A DNA stretch of 64,000 bases from Chitinophaga pinensis (GCA_902167325.1 LR632930.1:1798001-1862000); one strand, 5' to 3'; shown: positions 8,866 to 18,152, counted from the first letter of the stretch. Notes: a model not told the origin generated them from the letters alone. A program made the numbers and translations.

Positions 8866-9648
8866 ATGACCGATCTCTTAAAAATAGAATGGCTGAAAGT
8901 AAAGGCATACCGCACTTTCTGGATCCTTTCCGGCCTTTTCCTCATAGGTGTTCCCCTGATTTGCTGGGCGTACGAAAGCATCCTCCTGAATGCGAACCAG
9001 ATGATCTCGGCATACCTCTCTTCTTTCAGCTTCCCCAAAGTATGGGAAACTGCCGCCTGGCTGGGTAGCTGGATGTCGCCTGTAATGGGCATCCTCCTGA
9101 TTATTTCACTGACGAATGAGAATAACTTCCGCACCGTCCGCCAGAACATTATCGACGGCTGGAGCAGGGAGCAGTTCTTCTTTGCCAAATACGGTACAAT
9201 GGTATCGGCCGCCATATTTATGACAGCCGTAATGGCGCTTACCTCCCTGTTTTTCGGGTTGAAGGCAGGCCGCGGCAGCATGGGAGACGGTACGGAGTTT
9301 ATCTGGTACGCTTTTGTGCAGAATATGACTTACCTGTCGCTGGCGTTCTTCCTCGGTATTTATATGCGCCGTGCGGGCATTGCCATCGCCATCTATGTGA
9401 TGTATACCTATATCGGGGAAATGGCGCTGATGGGCTTACTCGAGTTTAAAGTAAAGTTCCATAGCAGCGTGTTCCTGCCGCTGGAATGTACAGACCGGCT
9501 TATCCCCGGCGATTCCGGGATCGTCCGGAACCTTGTCCGCGAGGGCGGCGCACCTCCGTCTAAAACAACACTGCAGCTGATCGCTTTTGGATGGATCATC
9601 CTTTTCGGATTCCTCGGATGGCGCAAAATGAAGCAGTCTGATATCTAG
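8866..9648 (+). CDS. ABC-2 type transporter permease
   Basis: A 260-residue integral membrane protein with about six hydrophobic segments; clear ones lie near 17-37, 64-83, 106-129, 145-165, 170-190 and 236-252. N-terminal L-K-I-E-W-L-K-V-K and the central N-E-N-N-F-R-T-V-R-Q-N-I-I-D-G are typical of ABC-2 permeases whose cytoplasmic coupling helix follows TM2. With the ATPase 11 nt upstream it forms a minimal exporter. The substrate cannot be assigned. Confidence 0.85.
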   Translation: MTDLLKIEWLKVKAYRTFWILSGLFLIGVPLICWAYESILLNANQMISAYLSSFSFPKVWETAAWLGSWMSPVMGILLIISLTNENNFRTVRQNIIDGWSREQFFFAKYGTMVSAAIFMTAVMALTSLFFGLKAGRGSMGDGTEFIWYAFVQNMTYLSLAFFLGIYMRRAGIAIAIYVMYTYIGEMALMGLLEFKVKFHSSVFLPLECTDRLIPGDSGIVRNLVREGGAPPSKTTLQLIAFGWIILFGFLGWRKMKQSDI

Positions 9649-9698
9649 TTTCCCGGGTTAAAAAATTAACAACCGCAGGATTTGTGCGCCGGTGCATG

Positions 9699-9706
9699 TA
9701 CATTTG
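9699..9706 (+). promoter_or_regulatory. -7 promoter element before surE
   Basis: TACATTTG matches TAnnTTTG exactly and ends 17 nt before the proposed surE start. No TTG lies at the expected -33 spacing. The element falls downstream of the alternative TTG start at 9682, which supports the later GTG start. Confidence 0.5.
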
Positions 9707-9723
9707 TTGATAAAAGTAACAAG

Positions 9724-10494
9724 GTGAAGCAGGAAAAATTGATACTGGTAACAAACGATGACGGGATAACCGCTCCGGGCATCCGCAATCTCATTGAGGC
9801 CGTGCGCCCGTTGGGGAAGGTGGTGGTAGTGGCACCCGACAGTCCGCAGTCCGGTAAAGGCCATGCCATCACGCTTGGGTTTCCGCTGCGGCTCAATACC
9901 GTCGATATCTTCGAAGGGATCGAAGCCTGGCAGTGCTCCGGCACACCGGTAGACTGTGTGAAGCTGGCCCGCGACAAGATACTGCACCGTGCGCCTGATG
10001 TTTGCGTGAGCGGAATTAACCACGGCGCCAATCATTCCATCAATATCATTTACTCCGGTACCATGTCTGCCGCCATGGAAGCTGCTATTGAAGGGATTCC
10101 TTCAGTAGGGTTTTCGTTCCTTAACTACGCTTACGATGCAGACTTTACCTCCAGCCGTAAAGTAGCACATGAAGTAACGCGCCGTATGCTGGAAACTCCG
10201 CTACCCGCGCACACCCTGTTTAATGTTAATATTCCAGACGTTCCTGAGAAAGATTATAAAGGCATCCGTATCTGCCGCCAGGCCAATGCCAAATGGCAGG
10301 AAGAGTTCGATGAAAGGAGAGACCCTCACGGCAAAAAATACTACTGGCTCACCGGCGCTTTCAAGAACCAGGACACCGGCGATGATACCGATGTATGGGC
10401 ACTTGAAAACGGATACACATCCCTCGTACCGGTGCAGTACGACCTTACCAACTACCGCCTGAAAAAACAACTGGAAGCCGAATGGCAATTCTGA
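9724..10494 (+). CDS. surE: 5'/3'-nucleotidase SurE
   Basis: A 256-residue survival protein that dephosphorylates nucleoside monophosphates with a divalent metal. The metal-binding V-T-N-D-D-G lies at 9-14, followed by the phosphate loop P-D-S-P-Q-S-G-K-G-H-A and the conserved S-G-I-N-H-G-A-N block, then Y-S-G-T-M-S-A-A-M-E-A. The start is taken as GTG (V-K-Q-E-K-L-I-L-V-T-N-D-D-G), because the family begins almost at the first strand; an upstream TTG would add 14 unconserved residues. It leads a surE / small membrane protein / lpxB cluster with gaps of 7 and 9 nt. Confidence 0.95.
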   Translation: MKQEKLILVTNDDGITAPGIRNLIEAVRPLGKVVVVAPDSPQSGKGHAITLGFPLRLNTVDIFEGIEAWQCSGTPVDCVKLARDKILHRAPDVCVSGINHGANHSINIIYSGTMSAAMEAAIEGIPSVGFSFLNYAYDADFTSSRKVAHEVTRRMLETPLPAHTLFNVNIPDVPEKDYKGIRICRQANAKWQEEFDERRDPHGKKYYWLTGAFKNQDTGDDTDVWALENGYTSLVPVQYDLTNYRLKKQLEAEWQF

Positions 10495-10501
10495 TAATCC
10501 T

Positions 10502-10804
10502 ATGAACATGTTAAAACAAGACAAATTATCACTGGGCATTTTACTCGGCTTCCTTACGCCGTTAATTGCCTTCCTGCTATATTATCTCGTCACCATTTAT
10601 CCCAAGAATCTGGGACTGGGCGAGTTCCTGAAAATGCTTAGCAACAACCGTTACCTCATCCCCAAAATCATCAGCATCTGCCTGCTGGCGAATGGTATCG
10701 TGTTTTATCTATACACCCGCAAGCGCCGCGACCTCACGGCCCGCGGCATATTCCTGGTCACATTGTTATACGCAATCGTTATCTTGCTGCTTAAAATCAT
10801 CTAA
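10502..10804 (+). CDS. small three-helix membrane protein between surE and lpxB
   Basis: A 100-residue protein with hydrophobic helices at about 10-32, 53-71 and 82-99, and a basic loop (T-R-K-R-R) between the last two. I do not recognise a named family. Its tight placement between surE and lpxB suggests co-expression with lipid A synthesis, and a role in the inner membrane is likely. The start is the first of two nearby ATGs (residues 1 and 3). Confidence 0.75.
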   Translation: MNMLKQDKLSLGILLGFLTPLIAFLLYYLVTIYPKNLGLGEFLKMLSNNRYLIPKIISICLLANGIVFYLYTRKRRDLTARGIFLVTLLYAIVILLLKII

Positions 10805-10813
10805 GAACGGGGC

Positions 10814-11920
10814 ATGAAGTATTACATCATTGCGGGAGAAGCCTCCGGCGATCTGCACGGAAGCAACCTGATCCTTCAACTCAAACAACAGGACTCTTCG
10901 GCCAACATCCGTTGCTGGGGGGGCGACCTCATGCAACAGGCGGGCGCTACCGTAGTGAAACACTACAAGGAACTCGCTTTCATGGGCTTTGCAGAAGTGA
11001 TCATGAACCTCCGTACCATTCTTAAAAACTTAGATTACTGCAAACAGGATATCACCGCCTGGAAGCCCGATGTGCTCATCCTCATCGACTATCCCGGGTT
11101 TAACCTCCGCATTGCCGAATGGGCAAAGCAGCAGGGGATTAAAGTGATTTATTATATCAGTCCGCAGGTATGGGCCTGGAAAGAAGGCCGTGTGAAGAAG
11201 ATCCGTGAGGTCGTAGACAAAATGCTGGTGATCCTGCCTTTTGAGCAGGACTTCTATAAGAAATGGAACTTTGAAGTAACGTATGTGGGGCATCCGCTCA
11301 TCGAAGCAGTGAAAGCAGCACAGCAGGCACCGCCCTTGCCTCCGTTCTCCGATAAGCCCATCATTGCACTGCTCCCCGGCAGCAGAAAGCAGGAGGTAAC
11401 CAAGAAGCTGCCTGTAATGCTTTCAGTTGCAAAATACTTTCCCGAATACCAGTTCATCGTAGCCCAGGCCCCCAGCCTGGATGATTCATTCCTCCGTCAG
11501 TATACAGACGCATATCCCAACGTATCTACCGTTAAAGGGCAAACTTACCCTCTACTGACGCAGGCCACAGCTGCGCTGGTTACCAGTGGTACCGCCACCC
11601 TGGAAACTGCCCTCTTCGGCGTTCCGGAAGTGGTATGCTACAAGGGTAGCCCCATTTCCTACTTCTTCGCCAAAAGGCTCATCAAAGTGAAATACATTTC
11701 ACTGGTAAACCTCATTATGGATAAACTGGTGGTGAAAGAACTCATCCAGCACGATCTTACGGAGGAAAACCTGCTGAAAGAGCTGACGCTTATCCTGAAG
11801 GATACAGCCCGCCATCAGCAGATGAAAGCCGATTACGCCACGCTCTGGACCCTGCTCGGTGATGGCACTGCTTCACAGAAAGCAGCCTCCGAAATCGTAC
11901 GGATGGTTAGCGGAAAATAA
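10814..11920 (+). CDS. lpxB: lipid-A-disaccharide synthase
   Basis: A 368-residue GT19 glycosyltransferase that joins UDP-2,3-diacylglucosamine and lipid X to form the lipid A disaccharide at the inner face of the inner membrane. Characteristic blocks are A-G-E-A-S-G-D-L-H-G at 7-16, Y-I-S-P-Q-V-W-A-W-K near 113-122, L-L-P-G-S-R-K-Q-E-V near 189-198, and the donor-site S-G-T-A-T-L-E-T-A near 257-265. Its presence confirms an outer membrane with lipid A. The last 14 nt overlap the 3' end of the convergent small gene. Confidence 0.97.
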   Translation: MKYYIIAGEASGDLHGSNLILQLKQQDSSANIRCWGGDLMQQAGATVVKHYKELAFMGFAEVIMNLRTILKNLDYCKQDITAWKPDVLILIDYPGFNLRIAEWAKQQGIKVIYYISPQVWAWKEGRVKKIREVVDKMLVILPFEQDFYKKWNFEVTYVGHPLIEAVKAAQQAPPLPPFSDKPIIALLPGSRKQEVTKKLPVMLSVAKYFPEYQFIVAQAPSLDDSFLRQYTDAYPNVSTVKGQTYPLLTQATAALVTSGTATLETALFGVPEVVCYKGSPISYFFAKRLIKVKYISLVNLIMDKLVVKELIQHDLTEENLLKELTLILKDTARHQQMKADYATLWTLLGDGTASQKAASEIVRMVSGK

Positions 11921-12140
11921 GCTTATACAGGAGAATCAGTATCGCAATCAGAAATAACAGGATGGAAATCCGATTCATGCCGTGCATCAGCTTCGTGTTG
12001 GTGTTCAGCGGTTCGGATTTATCGCGCTTGCGGATGTAGAGGTATTGCAGGATCTGCTGCCAGATGCTTTTCATGCCCCAAATATCCGAAATGCGGGCCG
12101 ATTCTTCATAATCAGTTATTTTTACCCGGTATTTAACCAT
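11907..12140 (-). CDS. small single-helix membrane protein
   Basis: A 77-residue protein with a mostly polar N-terminus (M-V-K-Y-R-V-K-I-T-D-Y-E) and one C-terminal hydrophobic helix at about 57-75 (I-S-I-L-L-F-L-I-A-I-L-I-L-L-Y), which makes it a probable tail-anchored inner-membrane protein. I do not recognise a function. Its stop codon lies inside the last codons of lpxB (14-nt antisense overlap), and its start is 13 nt from the divergent beta-mannosidase gene, so the promoters of the two must overlap each other's coding sequence. Confidence 0.65.
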   Translation of the reverse strand: MVKYRVKITDYEESARISDIWGMKSIWQQILQYLYIRKRDKSEPLNTNTKLMHGMNRISILLFLIAILILLYKLIFR

Positions 12141-12153
12141 TTACAGACAGTTT

Positions 12154-14700
12154 ATGAGGAGATTCATCGTGGCCCTGGGGCTGGTGGCAGCCACCATTCC
12201 GGCCAGGGCGCAACAGTTAAAGGAACTGAACAGCGGATGGGAATTCCGGAGGGCAGACGAAAACATCTGGCGGAAAGCCACCGTACCCGGCACCGTACAT
12301 ACCGACCTGCTCGCACACAAACTCATCCCCGACCCCTTTGCCGGTGCCAACGAAAAAGGCCTGCAATGGATCGATAAAAAAGATTGGGAATACCGCACCA
12401 CTTTCGATATCCCGGCAGGTATCTTCGCAAGCGATGCCATCGCACTCGACTTTACCGGACTCGATACTTACGCCGACGTTTATCTCAACGACTCCCTCAT
12501 ACTTCGTGCGCAGAATATGTTTGTGGGGAAAGAAGTAGCCGTTAAAAGCATTGCCCGCCAACAGGGCAATACCTTACGCATTCTCTTCCACAGCCCCATC
12601 ATGCATGATATGCCCAAATTCATGCAGGACAGGCTCGTGTACCCTGCCGGCAACGATGCCAGCGATATTCCGCTGAGTGTGCATGCCCGCAAGGCACCTT
12701 ACCATTACGGATGGGACTGGGGCCCGCGCTACGTGACCAGCGGTATCTGGCGCCCCGTATACCTCCGCGGCTGGAATAAAGCACAGCTTAAAGACGCATG
12801 GATAAAGCAGCAACAATTGACAGATGCAGCCGCCAGCCTCGAAGCCTCACTTACTGTAGACGTTCAGCAGGCGGGTGCCTATACTGCCATCGTTCAAAGC
12901 GGTAATAAAGCCTTCGCTGCACAGAAGCTCCAGACCACACTGCAGGCCGGTAAACAAACGATCAATATCCCTTTCAATATCCGCCAGCCAAAACGCTGGT
13001 GGCCCAACGGACTGGGAGAAGCATATCTCTACCCCGTTACCATTTCCATCCTGCATGGGAAAGACACGCTCCAGCAGCTTACGCGCCGTATTGGCCTGCG
13101 TACCGTGGAAGTGGTGAATGCTCCTGATAATGAAGGCACCTCTTTCTTCCTGAAAGTAAACGGGAAACCGGTATTCATGAAAGGAACGAACTATATCCCT
13201 TCCGACAACTTCCTGCCACGGGTTACCGACGACCGCTACCGCAAAATGTTCCACGACATGGCCATCAGCCATTTCAACATGGTGCGCATCTGGGGAGGCG
13301 GTATTTACGAGAACGATATTTTCTATGATCTGGCCGACGAGAAAGGCATCCTCGTATGGCAGGATTTCATGTTTGCCTGCACGCTCTATCCTTCCGATCC
13401 CGCCTTCCTGGCGCAGGTGAAGGAAGAAACTGCATACAACATCCGCCGCCTACGTAACCACCCCTCGCTCGCACTCTGGTGCGGCAATAACGAAATAGCC
13501 GTGGCCATCAAGAACTGGGGCTGGAAGGATGGATATGCCTATACCGATGCGCAATGGGCCTCCCTCCTGAAAGGCTATGAAACCCTCTTCCAGGAATTGC
13601 TGCGCGATGAGGTGAAGGAACACGACCCTTCACGGTTCTATCTCCCATCATCCCCTATCAGCAACTGGGGCCGCGCGGAAGATTTCCGCAATGGGGATAA
13701 TCACTACTGGGGCGTCTGGCACGGAATGGAGTGGTTCGAAGCCTTTACCACCCACGTTCCACGCTTTATGAGCGAATTCGGCTTCCAGTCGTTCCCCGAT
13801 ATTCACACCGTACGCCGCTTTGCAGATACCACGCAGTGGGATATTCATTCTTTTGTGATGCAGTCGCACCAGAAGTCGTTTACCCGTGGTAATGCCGCTA
13901 TTCAGACGTATATGGATCATTACTACCACCGCCCGAAGAACTTCCCCGGGTTTCTGTATATGAGCCAGGTATTGCAGGCGGAAGGGATGAAGATAGGGAT
14001 GGAAGCACACCGCCGCAATATGCCATTCTGCATGGGTACATTGTACTGGCAGTTTAATGATACCTGGCCGGGAGCATCCTGGAGCGGTATCGATTACTAC
14101 GGCCGCTGGAAAGCACTGCAATACTTCGTACAGAAAGCCTACGTACCGGTGCTGGTAAGTATCGCCGCGGAAGAAGGACAGGTAAGGGCATATGTGGTGA
14201 ATGACCTGATGAAAGATGAAAAAGCCCGGCTGGAACTGACGCTGATGGACCTCGAAGGGAAAGCGATCAAACGCATAGAAGAGAAAGTACTGGCGAAATC
14301 CAATACTTCCCACATTGCCTGGCGGATGGATAAAGATGCCATTTTACAGGGTGCCGACCCGCGGAAGGTAATTTTGTATGCCAAACTGGTAAACGAAAAT
14401 CAAACCCTCTCTGAGAATGTATTTTACTTTGTTGCACCCCGCGAACTGGAACTGCCGGAGGCAGATATCCGGTTCGAGGTAAAGGAATCGGGCGGGAAGA
14501 AGCTGGTGACGGTTAGTTCCGCGAAGCTGGCCAAAAACATTTGGCTGCTGCTCGACAGGGATGATCAATCTCATTTCTCCGATAATTACTTCGACCTGTT
14601 GCCGGGCATGAGCCGCACGGTAGCGCTGGAAACCAGCATGAGCCTTGAGGCGGTGAGATCGGAACTGAAAGCCTGGCATGTGAAGGGCGTTACCCAATAA
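12154..14700 (+). CDS. secreted GH2 beta-mannosidase
   Basis: An 848-residue exo-beta-mannosidase-type glycoside hydrolase of family GH2, removing terminal beta-mannose from glycans. Residues 1-19 are a signal peptide ending A-R-A-Q, so it acts in the periplasm or beyond. A jelly-roll sugar-binding domain with the mannosidase-typical G-W-D-W-G-P-R block precedes the TIM barrel, which carries the acid/base Glu447 in W-C-G-N-N-E and the nucleophile Glu541 in M-S-E-F-G-F-Q. C-terminal Ig-like domains follow. It is co-directional with the alpha-fucosidase gene after a 14-nt gap, which suggests joint attack on fucosylated, mannose-containing glycans. Confidence 0.92.
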   Translation: MRRFIVALGLVAATIPARAQQLKELNSGWEFRRADENIWRKATVPGTVHTDLLAHKLIPDPFAGANEKGLQWIDKKDWEYRTTFDIPAGIFASDAIALDFTGLDTYADVYLNDSLILRAQNMFVGKEVAVKSIARQQGNTLRILFHSPIMHDMPKFMQDRLVYPAGNDASDIPLSVHARKAPYHYGWDWGPRYVTSGIWRPVYLRGWNKAQLKDAWIKQQQLTDAAASLEASLTVDVQQAGAYTAIVQSGNKAFAAQKLQTTLQAGKQTINIPFNIRQPKRWWPNGLGEAYLYPVTISILHGKDTLQQLTRRIGLRTVEVVNAPDNEGTSFFLKVNGKPVFMKGTNYIPSDNFLPRVTDDRYRKMFHDMAISHFNMVRIWGGGIYENDIFYDLADEKGILVWQDFMFACTLYPSDPAFLAQVKEETAYNIRRLRNHPSLALWCGNNEIAVAIKNWGWKDGYAYTDAQWASLLKGYETLFQELLRDEVKEHDPSRFYLPSSPISNWGRAEDFRNGDNHYWGVWHGMEWFEAFTTHVPRFMSEFGFQSFPDIHTVRRFADTTQWDIHSFVMQSHQKSFTRGNAAIQTYMDHYYHRPKNFPGFLYMSQVLQAEGMKIGMEAHRRNMPFCMGTLYWQFNDTWPGASWSGIDYYGRWKALQYFVQKAYVPVLVSIAAEEGQVRAYVVNDLMKDEKARLELTLMDLEGKAIKRIEEKVLAKSNTSHIAWRMDKDAILQGADPRKVILYAKLVNENQTLSENVFYFVAPRELELPEADIRFEVKESGGKKLVTVSSAKLAKNIWLLLDRDDQSHFSDNYFDLLPGMSRTVALETSMSLEAVRSELKAWHVKGVTQ

Positions 14701-14714
14701 AAACAGTGAACAAC

Positions 14715-16136
14715 ATGAAAAAGATGAAACATTTGATTTTGGCAGGTTGTCTGCTGGCGGGCGTTTCAGCCCTCGCGCAGAACGAGCCTTACGTGAAGGA
14801 AAAGGACCCGCTGGTACTCGATAAACTGGAGCAGTGGCAGGATTGGAAGTTTGGACTGATGATGCACTGGGGTACTTATTCCCAATGGGGCATCGTGGAG
14901 TCGTGGAGCCTTTGCCCCGAAGATGAAGGCTGGACGCAGCGGCAGCCCGCAGGCATTCCATACTACGAATACGTTCAGAAGTATGAAGCCCTTCCCAATA
15001 CATTCAACCCCGTGAAGTTCGACCCCGCCAAATGGGCTTCCGCTGCTAAAAAGGCCGGAATGAAATACATGGTTTTCACCACCAAGCACCACGACGGTTT
15101 CAATATGTTCGATACCAAACAGTCGGACTATAAGATCACTGCCCCCAACGTGCCTTTCAGCAAAGATCCCCGGGCGGATGTGACCAAAGAAGTATTTAAT
15201 GCCTTCCGCAATGAAGGCATTCATATCGGTGCTTACTTCTCTAAGCCCGACTGGCATGTGGATTCTTACTGGTGGGATTACTTCCCCCCGAAAGACCGTA
15301 ACCCCAGCTACGAACTGGCTAAATACCCCGAGCGCTGGAATTCCTTTAAGAAATTCACGTTCAACCAGATCCAGGAACTGATGACCGGATACGGCAAGGT
15401 AGACATCCTGTGGCTCGATGGTGGCTGGGTACGTCCGCTGAACATGCATACCAAAGAATCCCTGTCGTGGAATAAAACCCCGGCACAGGATCAGGATATC
15501 GATATGCCGGGTATCACCACCATGGCGCGTAAGCATCAGCCCGGCCTGATTGTGGTAGACCGTAGCGTACATGGTGCATATGAGAACTACCGCACCCCGG
15601 AACAAACCATCCCCGACAAGCCACTGGATTACCCCTGGGAAACCTGTATGACCATGGGCGGCTCCTGGAGCTACGTTCCCAACGATCAATACAAGCCTGC
15701 CGGCACAATTATTCATAACCTTGTAGACATTGTGGCGAAAGGCGGTAACTACCTGCTGAATATTGGTCCCGGCCCTGACGGTACCTGGCACGATGAAGCT
15801 TACCGCAAGCTGGACAGTATTGGCAGCTGGATGCAGGTGAATGGTGATGCGATTTATGGAACACGTTCCGTTGCACCTTACAAAGACGGTAAAGTGTGCT
15901 TCACCCAGAAGCGGGACGGTAGCGTGTACGCTATTTACCTGCTGGGCGAAGGTGAGCAACTCCCTTCTGTGATCCGCTTCAGCGGTATTGCCCCTAAGAA
16001 GGGAGCAAAGCTGCAGCTGCTGGGTTACAAAGGCAAAGTATCCTGGAAACAAAGCGGCGACGCTGTGGAGATCCAGGTGCCTGCAGGTGCGCAGAAGCAA
16101 GGCCTGAAACATGCAGTAGCTATCAAACTGGGATAA
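14715..16136 (+). CDS. secreted GH29 alpha-L-fucosidase
   Basis: A 473-residue GH29 enzyme that releases alpha-linked L-fucose. The first 22 residues from ATG (M-K-K-M-K-H-L-I-L-A-G...A-L-A-Q) are a signal peptide; a GTG nine bases earlier is the alternative start. Barrel signatures are F-G-L-M-M-H-W-G-T-Y-S, Y-M-V-F-T-T-K-H-H-D-G-F and the nucleophile in D-I-L-W-L-D-G-G-W (Asp235). A small beta-sandwich closes the protein. It forms a two-gene unit with the beta-mannosidase, and the following bidirectional terminator ends it. Confidence 0.93.
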   Translation: MKKMKHLILAGCLLAGVSALAQNEPYVKEKDPLVLDKLEQWQDWKFGLMMHWGTYSQWGIVESWSLCPEDEGWTQRQPAGIPYYEYVQKYEALPNTFNPVKFDPAKWASAAKKAGMKYMVFTTKHHDGFNMFDTKQSDYKITAPNVPFSKDPRADVTKEVFNAFRNEGIHIGAYFSKPDWHVDSYWWDYFPPKDRNPSYELAKYPERWNSFKKFTFNQIQELMTGYGKVDILWLDGGWVRPLNMHTKESLSWNKTPAQDQDIDMPGITTMARKHQPGLIVVDRSVHGAYENYRTPEQTIPDKPLDYPWETCMTMGGSWSYVPNDQYKPAGTIIHNLVDIVAKGGNYLLNIGPGPDGTWHDEAYRKLDSIGSWMQVNGDAIYGTRSVAPYKDGKVCFTQKRDGSVYAIYLLGEGEQLPSVIRFSGIAPKKGAKLQLLGYKGKVSWKQSGDAVEIQVPAGAQKQGLKHAVAIKLG

Positions 16137-16155
16137 TCCGGTTATAGCATGATAT

Positions 16156-16197
16156 AAAAAAAAGCGCCCCGTAATTAACGGGGCGCTTTTTTTATAC
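16156..16197. terminator. bidirectional intrinsic terminator
   Basis: A-run, stem AAGCGCCCCGT / ACGGGGCGCTT with an AATTA loop, then T-run. It lies between the convergent fucosidase and lipoprotein genes, so it can serve both strands. Confidence 0.9.
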
Positions 16198-16204
16198 GCT
16201 TATG

Positions 16205-17017
16205 TTATTTTCCTTCTTTCAGCCAGTTGCCGAAGTTCACGGATATACCGGTGTTGAAGGAGAAAGGCTGGAAGTAATTGTTTAAGGTGGGCCCTGCTTC
16301 CGGACCGTCGGTACGCAGCGGAACGGATGCGCGCAGCTGCCAGAACCATTTTACGTGTTTATAGCCCACCCGAACCGTGGCCGCTGGCTCCATGAAAGGG
16401 ATCAGCTTGCCGTCCAGATCCTGGAAATCCATCCGTGCAAACTGGTCGCCGTCCCAGGTACGGCTGCCGCTGGCTACATCATGGAATTTTACGAGCGAGA
16501 ACCGGGTGGTTACCGCTACTTCCACAATCCTGTGAGACATGCCGAAAGATGGCTGGATGAAGAACTTATGGAATTTGGTCCTTAGTTTATAATCATCATA
16601 TCCCCGTACAGAATCCGGCTTCATGAGGTAGGCAGATTCGTAAGTGTGGAACCCGCCAAAACCATATCCGCCATATACTTCGAAAACGGCCTTTTTGCTG
16701 GTGCCTAAAGCCTTCGTATATCCCGCACCTACTTCAAATAAACCACCACGGGTATTGGGGTCTACGATCGGATCTTCATAATCATCATCATCCTCAAAAC
16801 GAATAAGACGGGAAACATATTGGCCGTTGGCCATGATGGCGAAGTTATCGGTAATGGCATAAGCAGCCTGCCAGTCAGACAGTGATACCGAAGCTTTTAC
16901 CTCGCCTTTTTCTTTCAGAAGGGGGACGTTCACCTGGTTAGGGACATAAACGTTTCTGTTACATGCAGTAAATGCAAGCGCAGGAACAGCAAGCAGAAAC
17001 AGGTAGCATTTGTTCAT
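16205..17017 (-). CDS. lipoprotein with beta-barrel-like domain
   Basis: A 270-residue protein with a lipoprotein signal peptide; the lipobox is L-A-F-T-A-C with Cys19 followed by Asn. The rest alternates short amphipathic strands (A-S-V-S-L-S, F-A-I-M-A-N-G-Q-Y, G-G-L-F-E-V-G-A-G-Y, G-G-Y-G-F-G-G-F) and ends in a strand with an aromatic residue (F-N-T-G-I-S-V-N-F-G), as in outer-membrane barrel-like proteins. An acidic loop (E-D-D-D-D-Y-E-D) lies near 75-82. No named family is recognised. It follows the LacI-type regulator gene by 53 nt on the same strand and may be in its operon. Confidence 0.75.
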   Translation of the reverse strand: MNKCYLFLLAVPALAFTACNRNVYVPNQVNVPLLKEKGEVKASVSLSDWQAAYAITDNFAIMANGQYVSRLIRFEDDDDYEDPIVDPNTRGGLFEVGAGYTKALGTSKKAVFEVYGGYGFGGFHTYESAYLMKPDSVRGYDDYKLRTKFHKFFIQPSFGMSHRIVEVAVTTRFSLVKFHDVASGSRTWDGDQFARMDFQDLDGKLIPFMEPAATVRVGYKHVKWFWQLRASVPLRTDGPEAGPTLNNYFQPFSFNTGISVNFGNWLKEGK

Positions 17018-17070
17018 ACTAAAGTTGTTGTAGGTTGATCGGATATAGAACGGACAAAAAGCCTTACAGG

Positions 17071-18102
17071 TTACATCGATGATGATTCCCGTTGAATTAA
17101 TTCCACCTCGAACACGTAATTCCTGACAATTTTGATCTTTTCTTCTTTGTTAATGAGCTGGACCAGCGTTTCCACCGCCTTTTCCCCCATCTTATACCCC
17201 GATTGCTCGATGGTGGTGAGGGAAGGACTGATAATACGGGAAGAGAGGTCGTTGGAGTACCCCACTACCTTCAATTGTTCAGGGATCCGGATACCCATTT
17301 TTTTGGCTTCCTGTATAAAAGCCACGGCGGAACTGTCGTTGGCGGCAAAAAGCCCGTCGGGCAGGTCTTTCCCGGCAAGGATCTGCCGTGCTGCCTCAGC
17401 CCCTGCATCCAGTGTAAGGTTATGGACGTAGATGAGCGACTCATCGAAGGGGAGTTTATATTTAGCCAGCGCAGCTTTATAGCCTTCGAGGCGTTGCTGG
17501 TAAAGGTTACAGGTAAGCTGGCCGGAGAAATGCGCAATTTTCTTACACCCCTGTTTGATAAGGTGTTCCGTGGCCAGGTATCCGCCCTTGTAATCGTCGC
17601 CCGTGATAGTGTAGCCGGGAAAGTCCAGCGGTACGCGGTCGTAAAAAACAAGGGGGATGTTATTCTTGATGAAAGGAGAGAAATGGTCGATGTTGGTGGT
17701 GAACATGGAGGACGATGCCAGCAGCCCGTCTACCCTCAGGGAAAAGAAGGTGTGGGCCAGCTCTTTTTCCATGGCCACCGTTTCGTCTGACTGTCCGATC
17801 ACGATGCTGAAGCCGTATTTATGTGCTTCATGCTGGATGCCGCTGATGGCTGTACTCTGGAAGTACATGCTGGTGCGGGGAACGATGAGCCCCAGGATGT
17901 TAGACCGCTTTTTACGCAGGCTGGAGGCTATCCAGTTGGGTACATAACCCATATTGGCAGCCGTATCCTGCACTTTGGTGCGGGTATCTTCATTGATCAG
18001 CGGGTTATTCTGCAAAGCGCGCGATACCGTGGAAGCACTCAGCCCCAACGCCTGGGCGATGTCGTATATCGTGATCTTATTGGTGTTAGGTCGTTCTTTC
18101 AC
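17071..18102 (-). CDS. LacI-family transcriptional regulator
   Basis: A 343-residue regulator. The helix-turn-helix I-T-I-Y-D-I-A-Q-A-L-G-L-S-A-S-T-V-S lies at about 10-28, with the hinge near 50-65 and a periplasmic-binding-protein-like effector domain after it (I-L-G-L-I-V-P, F-Y-D-R-V-P, G-L-F-A-A-N-D-S-S-A-V). The family normally represses or activates carbohydrate genes in response to a sugar. The nearest carbohydrate genes are the beta-mannosidase/fucosidase pair 1 kb away; that link is inference only. It is divergent from the HPP-family gene. Confidence 0.93.
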   Translation of the reverse strand: MKERPNTNKITIYDIAQALGLSASTVSRALQNNPLINEDTRTKVQDTAANMGYVPNWIASSLRKKRSNILGLIVPRTSMYFQSTAISGIQHEAHKYGFSIVIGQSDETVAMEKELAHTFFSLRVDGLLASSSMFTTNIDHFSPFIKNNIPLVFYDRVPLDFPGYTITGDDYKGGYLATEHLIKQGCKKIAHFSGQLTCNLYQQRLEGYKAALAKYKLPFDESLIYVHNLTLDAGAEAARQILAGKDLPDGLFAANDSSAVAFIQEAKKMGIRIPEQLKVVGYSNDLSSRIISPSLTTIEQSGYKMGEKAVETLVQLINKEEKIKIVRNYVFEVELIQRESSSM

Positions 18103-18152
18103 GGGGTGGACAGTCTATTTAAGGCGATATTAAGAAATTTTATTGATAGGTG

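Noticed and set aside
9682..9723. TTG as the start of surE
   Set aside because: It would place the start upstream of the best -7 promoter element and add 14 residues not seen in SurE proteins; GTG at 9724 fits better.
14766..16112. 448-codon open frame antisense to the fucosidase gene
   Set aside because: Shadow of the GH29 gene; no start context or domain of its own.
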